The position numbers and the translations under genes are program-made. Source: RGIG464 sp045643185 (GTDB taxonomy: Bacteria; Myxococcota_A; Bradymonadia; UBA4248). From it: a stretch of DNA of 9,556 nt. The stretch lies in contig JAZUKH010000064.1 in assembly GCA_045643185.1 (NCBI GenBank), forward strand, positions 1-9,556, written 5' to 3'. Shown in pieces: positions 1 through 7,100 of the stretch (position 1 is the stretch's first letter; every line of letters begins with the position of its first letter). Under the pieces are notes generated by a model. The model did no database searches, was not told where the DNA came from, and saw nothing but the letters and a program-made list of their open reading frames with translations.

Positions 1-30
1 GGCCGGCAAAAAAGCGCTCGGGGGTTGCAA

Positions 31-75
31 GGGGGACGGTAGAGACGTGCGGACCGCGCGTCTCTTCCGTCCCCC
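31..75. repeat. Long GC-rich hairpin, unclassified
   Basis: GGGGGACGGTAGAGACG (31-47) pairs with 59-75, with a single T-T mismatch at 40/66. The pairing continues inward through a T-G wobble (48/58) and three G-C pairs to a GAC loop at 52-54, giving about 21 paired positions. No T-tract follows directly on either strand, so it is not a canonical intrinsic terminator. It could be a repetitive extragenic palindrome, a transcript-end stabiliser for an upstream gene, or an element remnant. Confidence 0.75.
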
Positions 76-143
76 TGCGCGCCGCAGGCTCAAGCCTGCT
101 CCAAAACAAAATGTTCAAGAATAAACGAACAAACGAAAACAAA

Positions 144-172
144 TTGTGAGCCTTAGCGGAGATGTAACTTTT
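144..172 (+). repeat. Intergenic motif copy 1 (TTGTGA...GAGATGTAACTTTT)
   Basis: GAGATGTAACTTTT at 159-172 recurs exactly at 7257-7270. The similarity extends leftward: both copies have TTGTGA, then GCC, then AGC and a G or T before the shared 14-mer, with small 2-3 base indels between the blocks. Both copies lie in noncoding DNA upstream of a plus-strand gene, about 260 bases ahead of the first Hsp20 gene here. The function is unknown. Confidence 0.45.
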
Positions 173-194
173 CAACCATTCATAAAAATTTTAA

Positions 195-227
195 CTTGAC
201 GAATTAATTTTGTGTTTATGTTACTCC
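195..227 (+). promoter_or_regulatory. Candidate promoter module A for the Hsp20 genes
   Basis: CTTGACGAATTAATTT begins at 195 and includes a -35-like TTGACG (196-201). About 15 bases further on is TATGTT (217-222), a weak -10. The block CTTGACGAA(A)TTAATTT recurs 109 bases downstream at 304, again with a plausible -10 region beyond it. The -35 resembles both the housekeeping sigma consensus and the CTTGAAA of sigma-32-type promoters. Which sigma factor is used cannot be decided from sequence. Confidence 0.35.
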
Positions 228-233
228 ACTCGT

Positions 234-253
234 TGGATGAATGATTTCATCCA
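234..253. promoter_or_regulatory. Inverted repeat between the two promoter-like modules
   Basis: TGGATGAA (234-241), a 4-base TGAT loop and TTCATCCA (246-253) form a perfect 8-bp dyad. It lies between the two CTTGACGAA modules upstream of the first Hsp20 gene. It could be an operator or an RNA hairpin in a transcript from the upstream promoter. It does not match the CIRCE element of HrcA. Confidence 0.4.
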
Positions 254-303
254 TTTCTTTGAAATTCAGCCAGTTATGCCGATCATAAAAAATTATAAGA
301 TCG

Positions 304-333
304 CTTGACGAAATTAATTTCGCGCATAACTTC
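304..333 (+). promoter_or_regulatory. Candidate promoter module B with embedded 14-bp palindrome
   Basis: CTTGACGAAATTAATTT at 304-320 repeats the core of module A, with TTGACG at 305-310. CGAAATTAATTTCG at 309-322 is a perfect 14-bp palindrome occupying the -35/-10 spacer, followed by GCGCATAAC, whose CATAAC (325-330) could act as -10 at a short spacing. A dyad in the spacer is a common place for a repressor operator. About 100 bases of leader would separate this promoter from the start codon at 432. Confidence 0.35.
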
Positions 334-421
334 AATGACTGCCTGAGATGATACTTCATCACAGGATTCCACTAATTAACAACAAAACACTATTAGCAAT
401 TACGCTATAACTGCACTTATT

Positions 422-426
422 GGAGG
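422..426 (+). promoter_or_regulatory. Ribosome binding site setting the first Hsp20 start
   Basis: GGAGG at 422-426 stands five bases before ATG at 432, which is ideal spacing. An earlier in-frame ATG at 420 overlaps this Shine-Dalgarno sequence and so is very unlikely to be used. The protein therefore begins MFTLW, four residues shorter than the longest open frame. Confidence 0.8.
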
Positions 427-431
427 TTATT

Positions 432-830
432 ATGTTTACACTTTGGAGTGATATGGATCGTCTTTTTAATATTCTTAATGAACGTGTGGACCGCAATCTC
501 AATGCGCAACCGCAGTTCCGTATGAACTTACAGGATAAAGGAGAATCGCTCGAATTCATTGCAGAATTACCCGGCGTGGATGAAAAAGATATGAATTTGG
601 AAGTTCATAACGACACGCTGACACTCAGCGCCAAACGCACGCTTTCGCATGAACCAAATGCTTCGCTTTTCCTTGCGGAACGCGGTTCCTGGAACATTCA
701 AAGAAGCGTCTCGCTCCCCGTTCCAGTCGAAGTCGATCAGGCCAAAGCTACGCTCAAAAATGGCATTCTGCGCGTCAACTTGCCAAAATCCGCAAACAGC
801 CGTCCTCAAAAGATCCTCATTCAAGCTTAA
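432..830 (+). CDS. Small heat-shock protein, Hsp20/alpha-crystallin family (first of pair)
   Basis: This 132-residue protein is an ATP-independent holdase of the Hsp20 family, expected to bind unfolding proteins in the cytoplasm and hand them to refolding chaperones. Visible features are a short N-terminal arm with the MDRLFN pattern typical of bacterial Hsp20 proteins, an alpha-crystallin domain from about residue 29 (RMNLQDKGESLEFIAELPGV), the conserved strand motif NGILRVNLPK at 110-119, and a C-terminal I-x-I anchor (ILI, 128-130) that docks into neighbouring subunits in oligomers. The length is normal for the family. The start at 432 is set by GGAGG five bases upstream. A second Hsp20 gene follows after 111 bases with no terminator between, so the two are probably cotranscribed. 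They are quite different in sequence, which fits two specialised partners. Family assignment is firm; the exact subfamily is not. Confidence 0.95.
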   Translation: MFTLWSDMDRLFNILNERVDRNLNAQPQFRMNLQDKGESLEFIAELPGVDEKDMNLEVHNDTLTLSAKRTLSHEPNASLFLAERGSWNIQRSVSLPVPVEVDQAKATLKNGILRVNLPKSANSRPQKILIQA

Positions 831-862
831 TGAATGACATCATTCTACTTAATATTCACTCA

Positions 863-892
863 TGTGATTTGATATATAAATATCAAATCACA
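863..892. promoter_or_regulatory. Perfect 30-bp palindrome between the two Hsp20 genes
   Basis: TGTGATTTGATAT (863-875), loop ATAA (876-879) and ATATCAAATCACA (880-892) form 13 perfect base pairs. It ends 49 bases before the second Hsp20 start. As RNA it would be a stable AU-rich hairpin; as DNA it could be an operator. An A-run rather than a T-run follows it on the plus strand, so it is not a normal terminator. The hairpin does not reach the Shine-Dalgarno of the second gene, so a classic thermometer mechanism is not directly shown. Confidence 0.7.
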
Positions 893-941
893 AAAAACTA
901 ACGATTATTCATATACATTTAATTGATAAAGGAAATACGCC

Positions 942-1316
942 ATGTCAGAACTTAATCTTCAGTCTAATTCTTCAACCGAAACCACACCTGTTGAACAGGA
1001 AAACACCGTGAAATACATCGAAATTGCGCCTGATTGCGACATTATGGAAGCTCAGGACAGCTTCATCGTAACGATGGACATGCCGGGAATCACACAGTCC
1101 GATCTTCACGTCGAACTGGACCGCGACATGCTCACGGTGGATGGTTACTCGACCATCGACGGCTTAACGCCGCGACATTATCACCGCACTTTCCGCGTGA
1201 TGCATGGCATAGACGCAGCTACCGTCCAGGCCGAATACAAAAACGGCGTTTTGGCGCTCAAACTCTTCAAACCGTCTGAACAAAAACCTCGTCAAATCGC
1301 TATTCAATGCGGCTAA
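942..1316 (+). CDS. Small heat-shock protein, Hsp20/alpha-crystallin family (second of pair)
   Basis: This 124-residue protein is a second Hsp20-family holdase. A polar N-terminal segment rich in Ser, Thr and Glu (residues 1-26) replaces the short hydrophobic arm of its neighbour. The alpha-crystallin domain runs from about residue 30 to 110 and includes DSFIVTMDMPGI, the HRTFRV strand and the conserved NGVLALKL strand near 101-108. The C-terminal I-x-I motif is IAI at 119-121. AAAGGAA about eight bases upstream supports the ATG at 942. It lies directly downstream of the first Hsp20 gene and shares its terminator at 1327-1368, so the two likely form a heat-shock operon and may co-assemble, as paired Hsp20 proteins do elsewhere. 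The intervening palindrome may adjust its expression separately. Family assignment is firm; division of labour between the two is inference. Confidence 0.93.
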   Translation: MSELNLQSNSSTETTPVEQENTVKYIEIAPDCDIMEAQDSFIVTMDMPGITQSDLHVELDRDMLTVDGYSTIDGLTPRHYHRTFRVMHGIDAATVQAEYKNGVLALKLFKPSEQKPRQIAIQCG

Positions 1317-1326
1317 GCCATAACGA

Positions 1327-1368
1327 GCGTTACGATGCGCATCTTCGCGCGTCGTAACGCTTTTTTTT
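1327..1368 (+). terminator. Rho-independent terminator of the Hsp20 operon
   Basis: GCGTTACGA (1327-1335) pairs with TCGTAACGC (1352-1360). Pairing continues inward through a wobble and four G-C pairs to a 6-base loop (1341-1346), giving a 14-bp stem. Eight T residues follow at 1361-1368. The last T is also the first base (plus strand) of the stop codon of the convergent minus-strand gene, so the two genes are packed end to end. No equivalent T-tract exists on the minus-strand side. Confidence 0.93.
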
Positions 1369-2591
1369 CACCACCAACCAGCTTCTCTAGTTGGAAGATC
1401 CAAGACCTGACCATCCTGAAGCAAAACCACCTTTTCAGGCGCATAGAGCTCGAGCATGCCTTCTGGTTCTTCGGTATGCATCGGCAGCACGCGATCTGGC
1501 GTCGTCATCGATAACAACCGACGAATGGCATCCCGTGACGCATGACCACTTGTATGAAACGATTCCCAACGACCGGCCAGTGCCAAAAACTCAGGGATCG
1601 TCGTCACAGGCTGAGTTCGATAGCCGTCCCACATTGAGTACAAAATAATGGTCTGGTCACGATCAAATTGCGACAAAAGAAAACGCCCGTCTGGATTGTC
1701 GCGAACGATAAACACGCCGCCGCGTTCTTTCATTCTGGTCAGCAAAGTCTCGCTGTTTCGCTGATTGCGCGACCAATACGTCTTTTTGAGATCAAAGAAC
1801 GCGTCCGAGTAAAACGACATATAGGCTTCGTAGTCGTTCAACAAGCCGTGTACGTACGGATCGACCATAAAATACTTACCCTTGGGCACCATAAGCGAGA
1901 AGTTGGCGATGCGCTCCAGATTCGTCGAAGAAATGAGCACGCACACGTATTTGTACGTTTCGATATAGTCTTTGAGCCGTTCAGCCAGATCAGCTTCGTT
2001 CGCCTGAACTTCGTCAACGCGTGACAGGTGCGTGCCCTCACAAACCACGGTGCCTACGTGACCAATTTGGGCAAGGTATTCCAACACTTCCCAGTCGAAA
2101 TACCCCGTCAGGCGAAAATCGCCGGTGTGAAGAACACGTTGACCATCCGCCTCGATCAAAAACATGTAGCTGTCACAGGCTGAGTGATCACTATGATACG
2201 GCGTAATGCGGATATCACCGATCTGGATCCGTACACCCGACATAAACGTGTTGGCAGACTCAATCCGTGCGATAACAGAATCTTCTTTCACTGCCTTGTG
2301 TTGGAGAGAGGCTAGCAAAACCCTTTTGGAAAAAGCCCCGAAATACATCGGCACACCGTCACGAAGCTGATAGATCTGTCCCACGTGATCTTCGTGATTA
2401 TGCGTAAAAAACACGGCGTCACAACGCCCGTTTTCATCCGTCACACCGGCTATGTCCAACGGCTGCGGCACAAAATCAGGATCCAAACTCAGCTGTTTGC
2501 CAAGATCAATGATGATACGCGTCGTCGCAGTCGAATACTCAGTCGAACAGCCGCCAATCTCATGCGTTCCGCGATGAATAATGATCTTCAT
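1368..2591 (-). CDS. Beta-CASP metallo-beta-lactamase-fold hydrolase (RNase J-like)
   Basis: This 407-residue protein is a two-zinc hydrolase of the metallo-beta-lactamase fold with a beta-CASP insert, a group dominated by RNA-cleaving enzymes such as RNase J. The metal ligands are visible in order: HNHEDH at 64-69, H136 in DHSACD, and D158 in HTGDFR. The beta-CASP signatures follow: E185 in CEGTH (motif A), H350 in HTSGHAS (motif B) and H372 in PMHTEEP (motif C). Bacterial RNase J is about 550 residues with an extra C-terminal domain; this one stops shortly after motif C, so it is a compact relative rather than RNase J itself. The start is supported by AGAGGAG six bases upstream. It stands alone, convergent with the Hsp20 operon and divergent from asnA. 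It is probably a cytoplasmic nuclease, but the substrate is unproven. Confidence 0.85.
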   Translation of the reverse strand: MKIIIHRGTHEIGGCSTEYSTATTRIIIDLGKQLSLDPDFVPQPLDIAGVTDENGRCDAVFFTHNHEDHVGQIYQLRDGVPMYFGAFSKRVLLASLQHKAVKEDSVIARIESANTFMSGVRIQIGDIRITPYHSDHSACDSYMFLIEADGQRVLHTGDFRLTGYFDWEVLEYLAQIGHVGTVVCEGTHLSRVDEVQANEADLAERLKDYIETYKYVCVLISSTNLERIANFSLMVPKGKYFMVDPYVHGLLNDYEAYMSFYSDAFFDLKKTYWSRNQRNSETLLTRMKERGGVFIVRDNPDGRFLLSQFDRDQTIILYSMWDGYRTQPVTTIPEFLALAGRWESFHTSGHASRDAIRRLLSMTTPDRVLPMHTEEPEGMLELYAPEKVVLLQDGQVLDLPTREAGWW

Positions 2592-2855
2592 ACACCACTC
2601 CTCTTTTGTTTTGGCCTTTCGGCTTCATGGTCAATTTGCACGATACTCAGTTTCTATCATTTTTCGTCTCAAAAAAGGACACTCAACGGGGGAAAAGTTC
2701 AAACACCGTCACTGAACTCAGTCGAACAACACAAACGCCAAAAACATTGAGAAAAATGTGCAAAACCTGTAAACCGTGCGCCGCTTTGCTCAACGACGCG
2801 CATACACACAAAAGCATCGCGAATGCGCTTAAATGTCAGACATTAGGAAAAATTT
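2592..2855. other. Divergent intergenic region between the beta-CASP gene and asnA
   Basis: These 264 bases must hold the promoters of both divergent genes. I see no gene in them: the short frames here lack ribosome sites and run into asnA out of frame. A weak forward promoter candidate is TTGAGA (2747-2752) with a 17-base spacer to TAAACC (2770-2775). A small dyad (GCAT, CGCGA, ATGC) lies about 20 bases before the asnA ribosome site. Nothing resembles a known riboswitch or an ArgR or Lrp site clearly enough to name. Confidence 0.4.
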
Positions 2856-3875
2856 ATGATCGAAACCGAGCAGAACGTAAAGTTCCCGCAAGCCTACAAA
2901 CCCATTCTTGATCTGCAACGCACACAGCAGGCCATTAAATTTCTCAAAGACACGTTTGAACGCGAGCTCTCCAAGGCGCTACACTTGAACCGAGTGTCTG
3001 CGCCCTTGTTTGTCGACCCCAACTCGGGCTTGAACGACAACCTAAACGGCGTTGAACGCCCCGTCTCCTTTGACGTTGCCGACACGCATGTCGAGCTGGA
3101 GATCGTTCATTCCCTCGCCAAGTGGAAACGACTCGCCCTTAAACAGTACGGCTATGAACCCGGTGAAGGGCTCTACACCGATATGAACGCCATTCGACGA
3201 GACGAAAATGTCGATAATCTTCACTCCATTTACGTCGACCAATGGGACTGGGAACGCGTCATTTTACCAGAAGAACGCACGCATGAAACGCTTCAGACCA
3301 TCGTCGAGCGCATCTACTCGTCGATCAAATCCGTGGAATGGCTCGTCTGCAACCGTTTTCCAGAAGTCAAACCGGCACTGCCAAACGAAATTTCGTTCAT
3401 CACATCCGAGGAATTGCTTCAAAAATACCCGACGCTGAACGCCAAAGCACGTGAAAATGCCTATGCCAAAGAAAAAGGCGCTATCTTCATTTCACAGATC
3501 GGCTGCAAACTCAGCAATGGCGAAAAACACGACGGCCGCGCGCCCGACTACGATGACTGGTCACTCAATGGCGATATTCTCGTCTGGTCTGACCTCCTCG
3601 AATGCGCGATCGAGCTTTCAAGCATGGGCATTCGCGTCGACAAAGCCGCACTCACCAACCAGCTCGAAATTTCGGGATGCCAAAACCGCGCGTCCTTGCC
3701 ATTCCACAAGATGCTGCTCAACAACGAGTTGCCACAAACCATCGGTGGCGGTATCGGCCAGTCCAGACTCTGCCTCGTGTTGCTCAAAAAAGCACACATC
3801 GGAGAAGTCCAGGCAAGTTACTGGCCGCAAGCCATGATCGAAGCTTGTCAAAGACACGGCGTCGAGCTGCTCTAA
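2856..3875 (+). CDS. asnA: Aspartate-ammonia ligase (asparagine synthetase A)
   Basis: AsnA makes asparagine from aspartate, ammonia and ATP through an aspartyl-AMP intermediate, in the cytoplasm. It is structurally related to class II aminoacyl-tRNA synthetases. The 339 residues match the usual length (about 330), and the family landmarks run in order: VHSLAKWKR (84-92), GEGLYTDMNAIRRDE (103-117), HSIYVDQWDWE (123-133), RAPDYDDW (228-235), LNGDILVW (237-244), ELSSMGIRVD (253-262) and the synthetase motif 3-like QTIGGGIGQSR (294-304). The start at 2856 has AGGAAA about eight bases upstream; the protein carries roughly ten extra N-terminal residues compared with the enterobacterial enzyme. The gene appears to be monocistronic. 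No clear intrinsic terminator follows it. Use of free ammonia rather than glutamine fits an ammonia-rich, perhaps anaerobic or host-associated habitat, though that is inference. Confidence 0.97.
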   Translation: MIETEQNVKFPQAYKPILDLQRTQQAIKFLKDTFERELSKALHLNRVSAPLFVDPNSGLNDNLNGVERPVSFDVADTHVELEIVHSLAKWKRLALKQYGYEPGEGLYTDMNAIRRDENVDNLHSIYVDQWDWERVILPEERTHETLQTIVERIYSSIKSVEWLVCNRFPEVKPALPNEISFITSEELLQKYPTLNAKARENAYAKEKGAIFISQIGCKLSNGEKHDGRAPDYDDWSLNGDILVWSDLLECAIELSSMGIRVDKAALTNQLEISGCQNRASLPFHKMLLNNELPQTIGGGIGQSRLCLVLLKKAHIGEVQASYWPQAMIEACQRHGVELL

Positions 3876-4113
3876 TTCGCCCCCGACACTTCATGCGTCG
3901 ATACCCAAGCCAGGCAAAAGTCGGCTGCGTGTCGGCGCCCCCCATCCCTGGGAAACAACACAGCTAGCGACAGAACGAAACACGAATAACGTGAATATCT
4001 GCTAATAGAAGTCACCTTACAGGCATGATAAAAGAGCAATAAACCATCATGCAAAGATCGGTGATACATGAATTACCTGAACAAATTTATTTTTATACTA
4101 ATTCGGCTTTGAA
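3876..4113. promoter_or_regulatory. Intergenic region with inverted repeat and -10 ahead of the protease gene
   Basis: No gene is visible in these 238 bases. A 7-bp inverted repeat, GCATGAT (4023-4029) and ATCATGC (4046-4052) with a 16-base spacer, sits about 60 bases before the protease start and could be an operator. TATACT at 4094-4099 is a good -10 element, preceded by T residues but without a clear -35. Transcription from it would start only a few bases before the ATG at 4114, giving a very short or absent leader. That agrees with the lack of a Shine-Dalgarno sequence there. Confidence 0.35.
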
Positions 4114-7100
4114 ATGAAAACCACAAAACGCTTCATTGTTCTTTCCATATTAGGTTTATTTCTGCCCGCTTGCGATAATACAGATGATAACGCACCGGTA
4201 ATTCATATAGAAAATGTCAATACCACATCTCAACCCATCATGTATGGCGATATCAATCAAGGCGATCCCGCGATCGTCGGACTGTTTCATCCAACAAGAC
4301 AAGAAGGAGATACATATTGGGGCAATATCTTTTGCACAGGCACGCTGATTCATCCTCAATACGTGCTAACGGCTGCACACTGTGTCGCAGAAGTCGACAG
4401 CGATAACGTTGTCTCCTTAACGACCAATGCCAACAATCTGAAAATATTGGTCGGCCCGAGAAACGGCAGTTCCGTTAAATATGATACCGACTATATCTGG
4501 TGGCATGAGAATTATGTCAATTTCTATGAACACGATATCGCGATCATAAGACTCAGTAGTCCATTACCAAGCTCTGTTGCAACGCCGATTTTGCCTCACC
4601 CCAAATGGCTGCCAATTAATGACGATGACATTCAAAAAGGCCTCTATATGAAAGTCGTCGGTTACGGCATCGACGAAAATGGCAAGTCAGACATTAAACA
4701 AAGCAAAACCATAAAAATGCTCGGTTATTGCGGTGCAGCAAATACCGATTGGCCTTATGAAAGCTGCTATATCGGCGAATTCCATATTCTGGGTTGCCAT
4801 CCCAATCAGTATTATTGCAGCGAACAGGGCTATTTCGATACTTACTCACAAGTTAGAATTCAATACGGCGCTTTTTATAATTCTCGCGAGGAAGGCGCAC
4901 AATGCAATGGGGACTCGGGCGGACCGCTGCTATACTCGATGGGGGGCGTTGAATATGTCTCCGCCATCACAAGTTGGGGCGATCTGCCATGTCGAGTTTA
5001 CAGCGTCGAAACCTCAGTTCAAGATTATTACGACTGGATCGTTGATATCGTCCCCGAAGTCGCCTCGCAATATAAAGAAATTTGCGATAACGGCATCGAT
5101 GACGACGGAAATGGAAAAATCGATGACAACGATCCTGCTTGCATCTACTGCGGAAATGGCATCGTCAATATCGGCGAACAATGCGATATCAACGAATTCA
5201 GTGGCGATAAAGTCAACTGTGCAGATTGGGCCCCCGATATTTATAATGGCGGAAAAGTCACTTGCAATACCGATTGCACCATCAATGTCGATGCTTGTCA
5301 CAACATTCATACCTGCGGCGATAACATTCTGGGAGCCCCTGAAGAATGCGACGGCGACCTGTTCCATAATGATATCACCAAATGTGCCGACTTCAGCATG
5401 AATTATACGACAGGTGATCTCAAATGTTCGTCTTGCAAAATTGACACCTCCGATTGCGGCGGTACCCCCATTTGCGGCGATGATGCCGTCAATGGCACGG
5501 ATGTCTGCGATGGCGAACGATTCCTAAATGACAAAACAAACTGCAACGAGCTATTTCCCAATCTCTATTCAGACGGCAAAGTCACCTGTACAGACGACTG
5601 CACCTATAATATCGATCATTGCGTGAAATGGTGCGGAAACGGTGACGTCAATATCGAGAAAAGCGAAAAATGTGACGGTGACAATTTCAATGGCGAGACC
5701 TGCGAAACACTCGTCGGACCTGGCTCGACTGGTACACTCAAATGTATCAATAATTGCGCGGATATTGATACTTCAAACTGCTCTAAACCGCATTCGTGCG
5801 GCGATGGAATTCTCAATGACGACGAAGAATGCGATATCAATGTTTATCGCAATAATATAAGAACTTGCAAAGAATGGGATTCTAAATACAACAAAGGATC
5901 CCTCTCGTGTAATAAAAACTGCACGATCAATACTACATTTTGTTCTGTAGGTCCTGTCTGCGGCAATTCAAAACTTGAAGACGGCGAGAAGTGTGACGGA
6001 ACGATGTTTAGAGAGAATAATACTGCGTGCAATAGTGTGTTCCCTGAACTCTATTCCAACGGAACCCTTAAATGCAATCATTGCGAATACGATGTCAGTG
6101 AATGCACAAAATGGTGCGGAAACGGTACGGTCGATACAAATTACGGGGATATTATCCTCAATGAAGCTTGCGATCACACCAATACGAAAGACATATTCCC
6201 AGCGTCTGCCAACTCATGCGAAAAAGTCGTTGGAAACGGCTCGACTGGCCATCTCATTTGCTCCGATGACTGCAAATCCATCATTGTCACGGGATGCTCC
6301 GAACCTGCTTACTGCGGCGACGGACGCGTCAATAATATTGAGTTATGCGATACAGATTCATTCCAGGATAACAAAACTGAATGCAAACAATGGAATCCTC
6401 AATACGAATCAGGCTATGTAAAATGCAACCAAAATTGCGGATTAGACTTCAGTGAATGTGTATCGACTCCGGTCTGCGGCGATAACGTCGTTTCTGGAAG
6501 TGAAGACTGCGATGGATTAAAATTCAAAAATTACAAACAACTTTGTTCTGAATGGGACAGCCAATACGTCGCTGGACGCGTTAAATGCAACTACTGTAAG
6601 ATCGATTATTCCGATTGCCAAACAAACCCCAGCATTCCAGATGAGATCTGCGACAATAATATCGATGACAACAATAACGGCGTCATCGACTGCAATGATC
6701 CCGAATGCTCAAACGACGCTTATTGTATTGCCAAATTGTGCGGCGACAATATCGTCCAAGATACATGGGAAGAATGCGACGGTTCTCATTTCCGTTCTAA
6801 CCAGACTTCTTGTAGTGCGTGGAATCCGATATTCAAGTCCGGTCTGGTCTCGTGCAATCCTAATTGCACCGTGAATATGGATAAATGCTCAACAAAAAAA
6901 GCTGAAATTTGTGATAATAAGATCGATGACAATGAAAATGGACGAATAGACTGCGACGATCCTGAATGCACTCAGTTTGAAAGCTGTCTGTCTGAAACCG
7001 ATCCAAATACGATAGAGATCTGCAATAACGATGTCGATGACGATCAAAACGGACAACTCGACTGCGAAGACAGCGCCTGTAGCGATTCTGAGCATTGCCG

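Larger units (their letters stand above)
1..431. other. Noncoding region upstream of the Hsp20 pair
   Basis: I see no credible gene in this 431-base stretch. The first 100 bases are GC-rich and carry two hairpins: a large one at 31-75 and a short one at 84-99 (GCAGGC, loop TCAA, GCCTGC). From about 101 on the DNA is AT-rich and looks regulatory. It holds two promoter-like modules starting CTTGACGAA (195 and 304), an 8-bp-stem dyad at 234-253, a smaller dyad at 347-360 (GATGA, loop TACT, TCATC), and a 14-base motif at 159-172 that recurs at 7257-7270. The order fits the control region of the heat-shock genes starting at 432. Whatever gene lies left of the window is not visible. Confidence 0.6.

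Noticed and set aside
101..431. Search for a CIRCE element (TTAGCACTC-N9-GAGTGCTAA) before the heat-shock genes.
   Set aside because: No match to either half was found; the dyads present have different sequences.
359..559. A minus-strand frame upstream of and overlapping the first Hsp20 gene.
   Set aside because: It covers the Hsp20 ribosome site and start, has no ribosome site of its own and no recognisable domain.
863..892. TGTGA and TCACA ends of the palindrome suggested a CRP/FNR-type site.
   Set aside because: CRP half-sites are six bases apart; here they are 20 bases apart, so the match is only in the outer five bases and is best treated as an unassigned palindrome.
2606..2911. An open frame in the gap before asnA (2606-2911 plus).
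   Set aside because: It overlaps the asnA start in another frame, has no ribosome site, and its sequence has no domain-like character.
4733..5401. Long secondary open frames inside the protease gene on both strands, for example 4733-5401 plus and 5014-5367 minus.
   Set aside because: They arise from the repetitive, Asp/Asn/Cys-rich codons of the real gene; the main frame has a signal peptide, a catalytic triad and ten ordered repeats.
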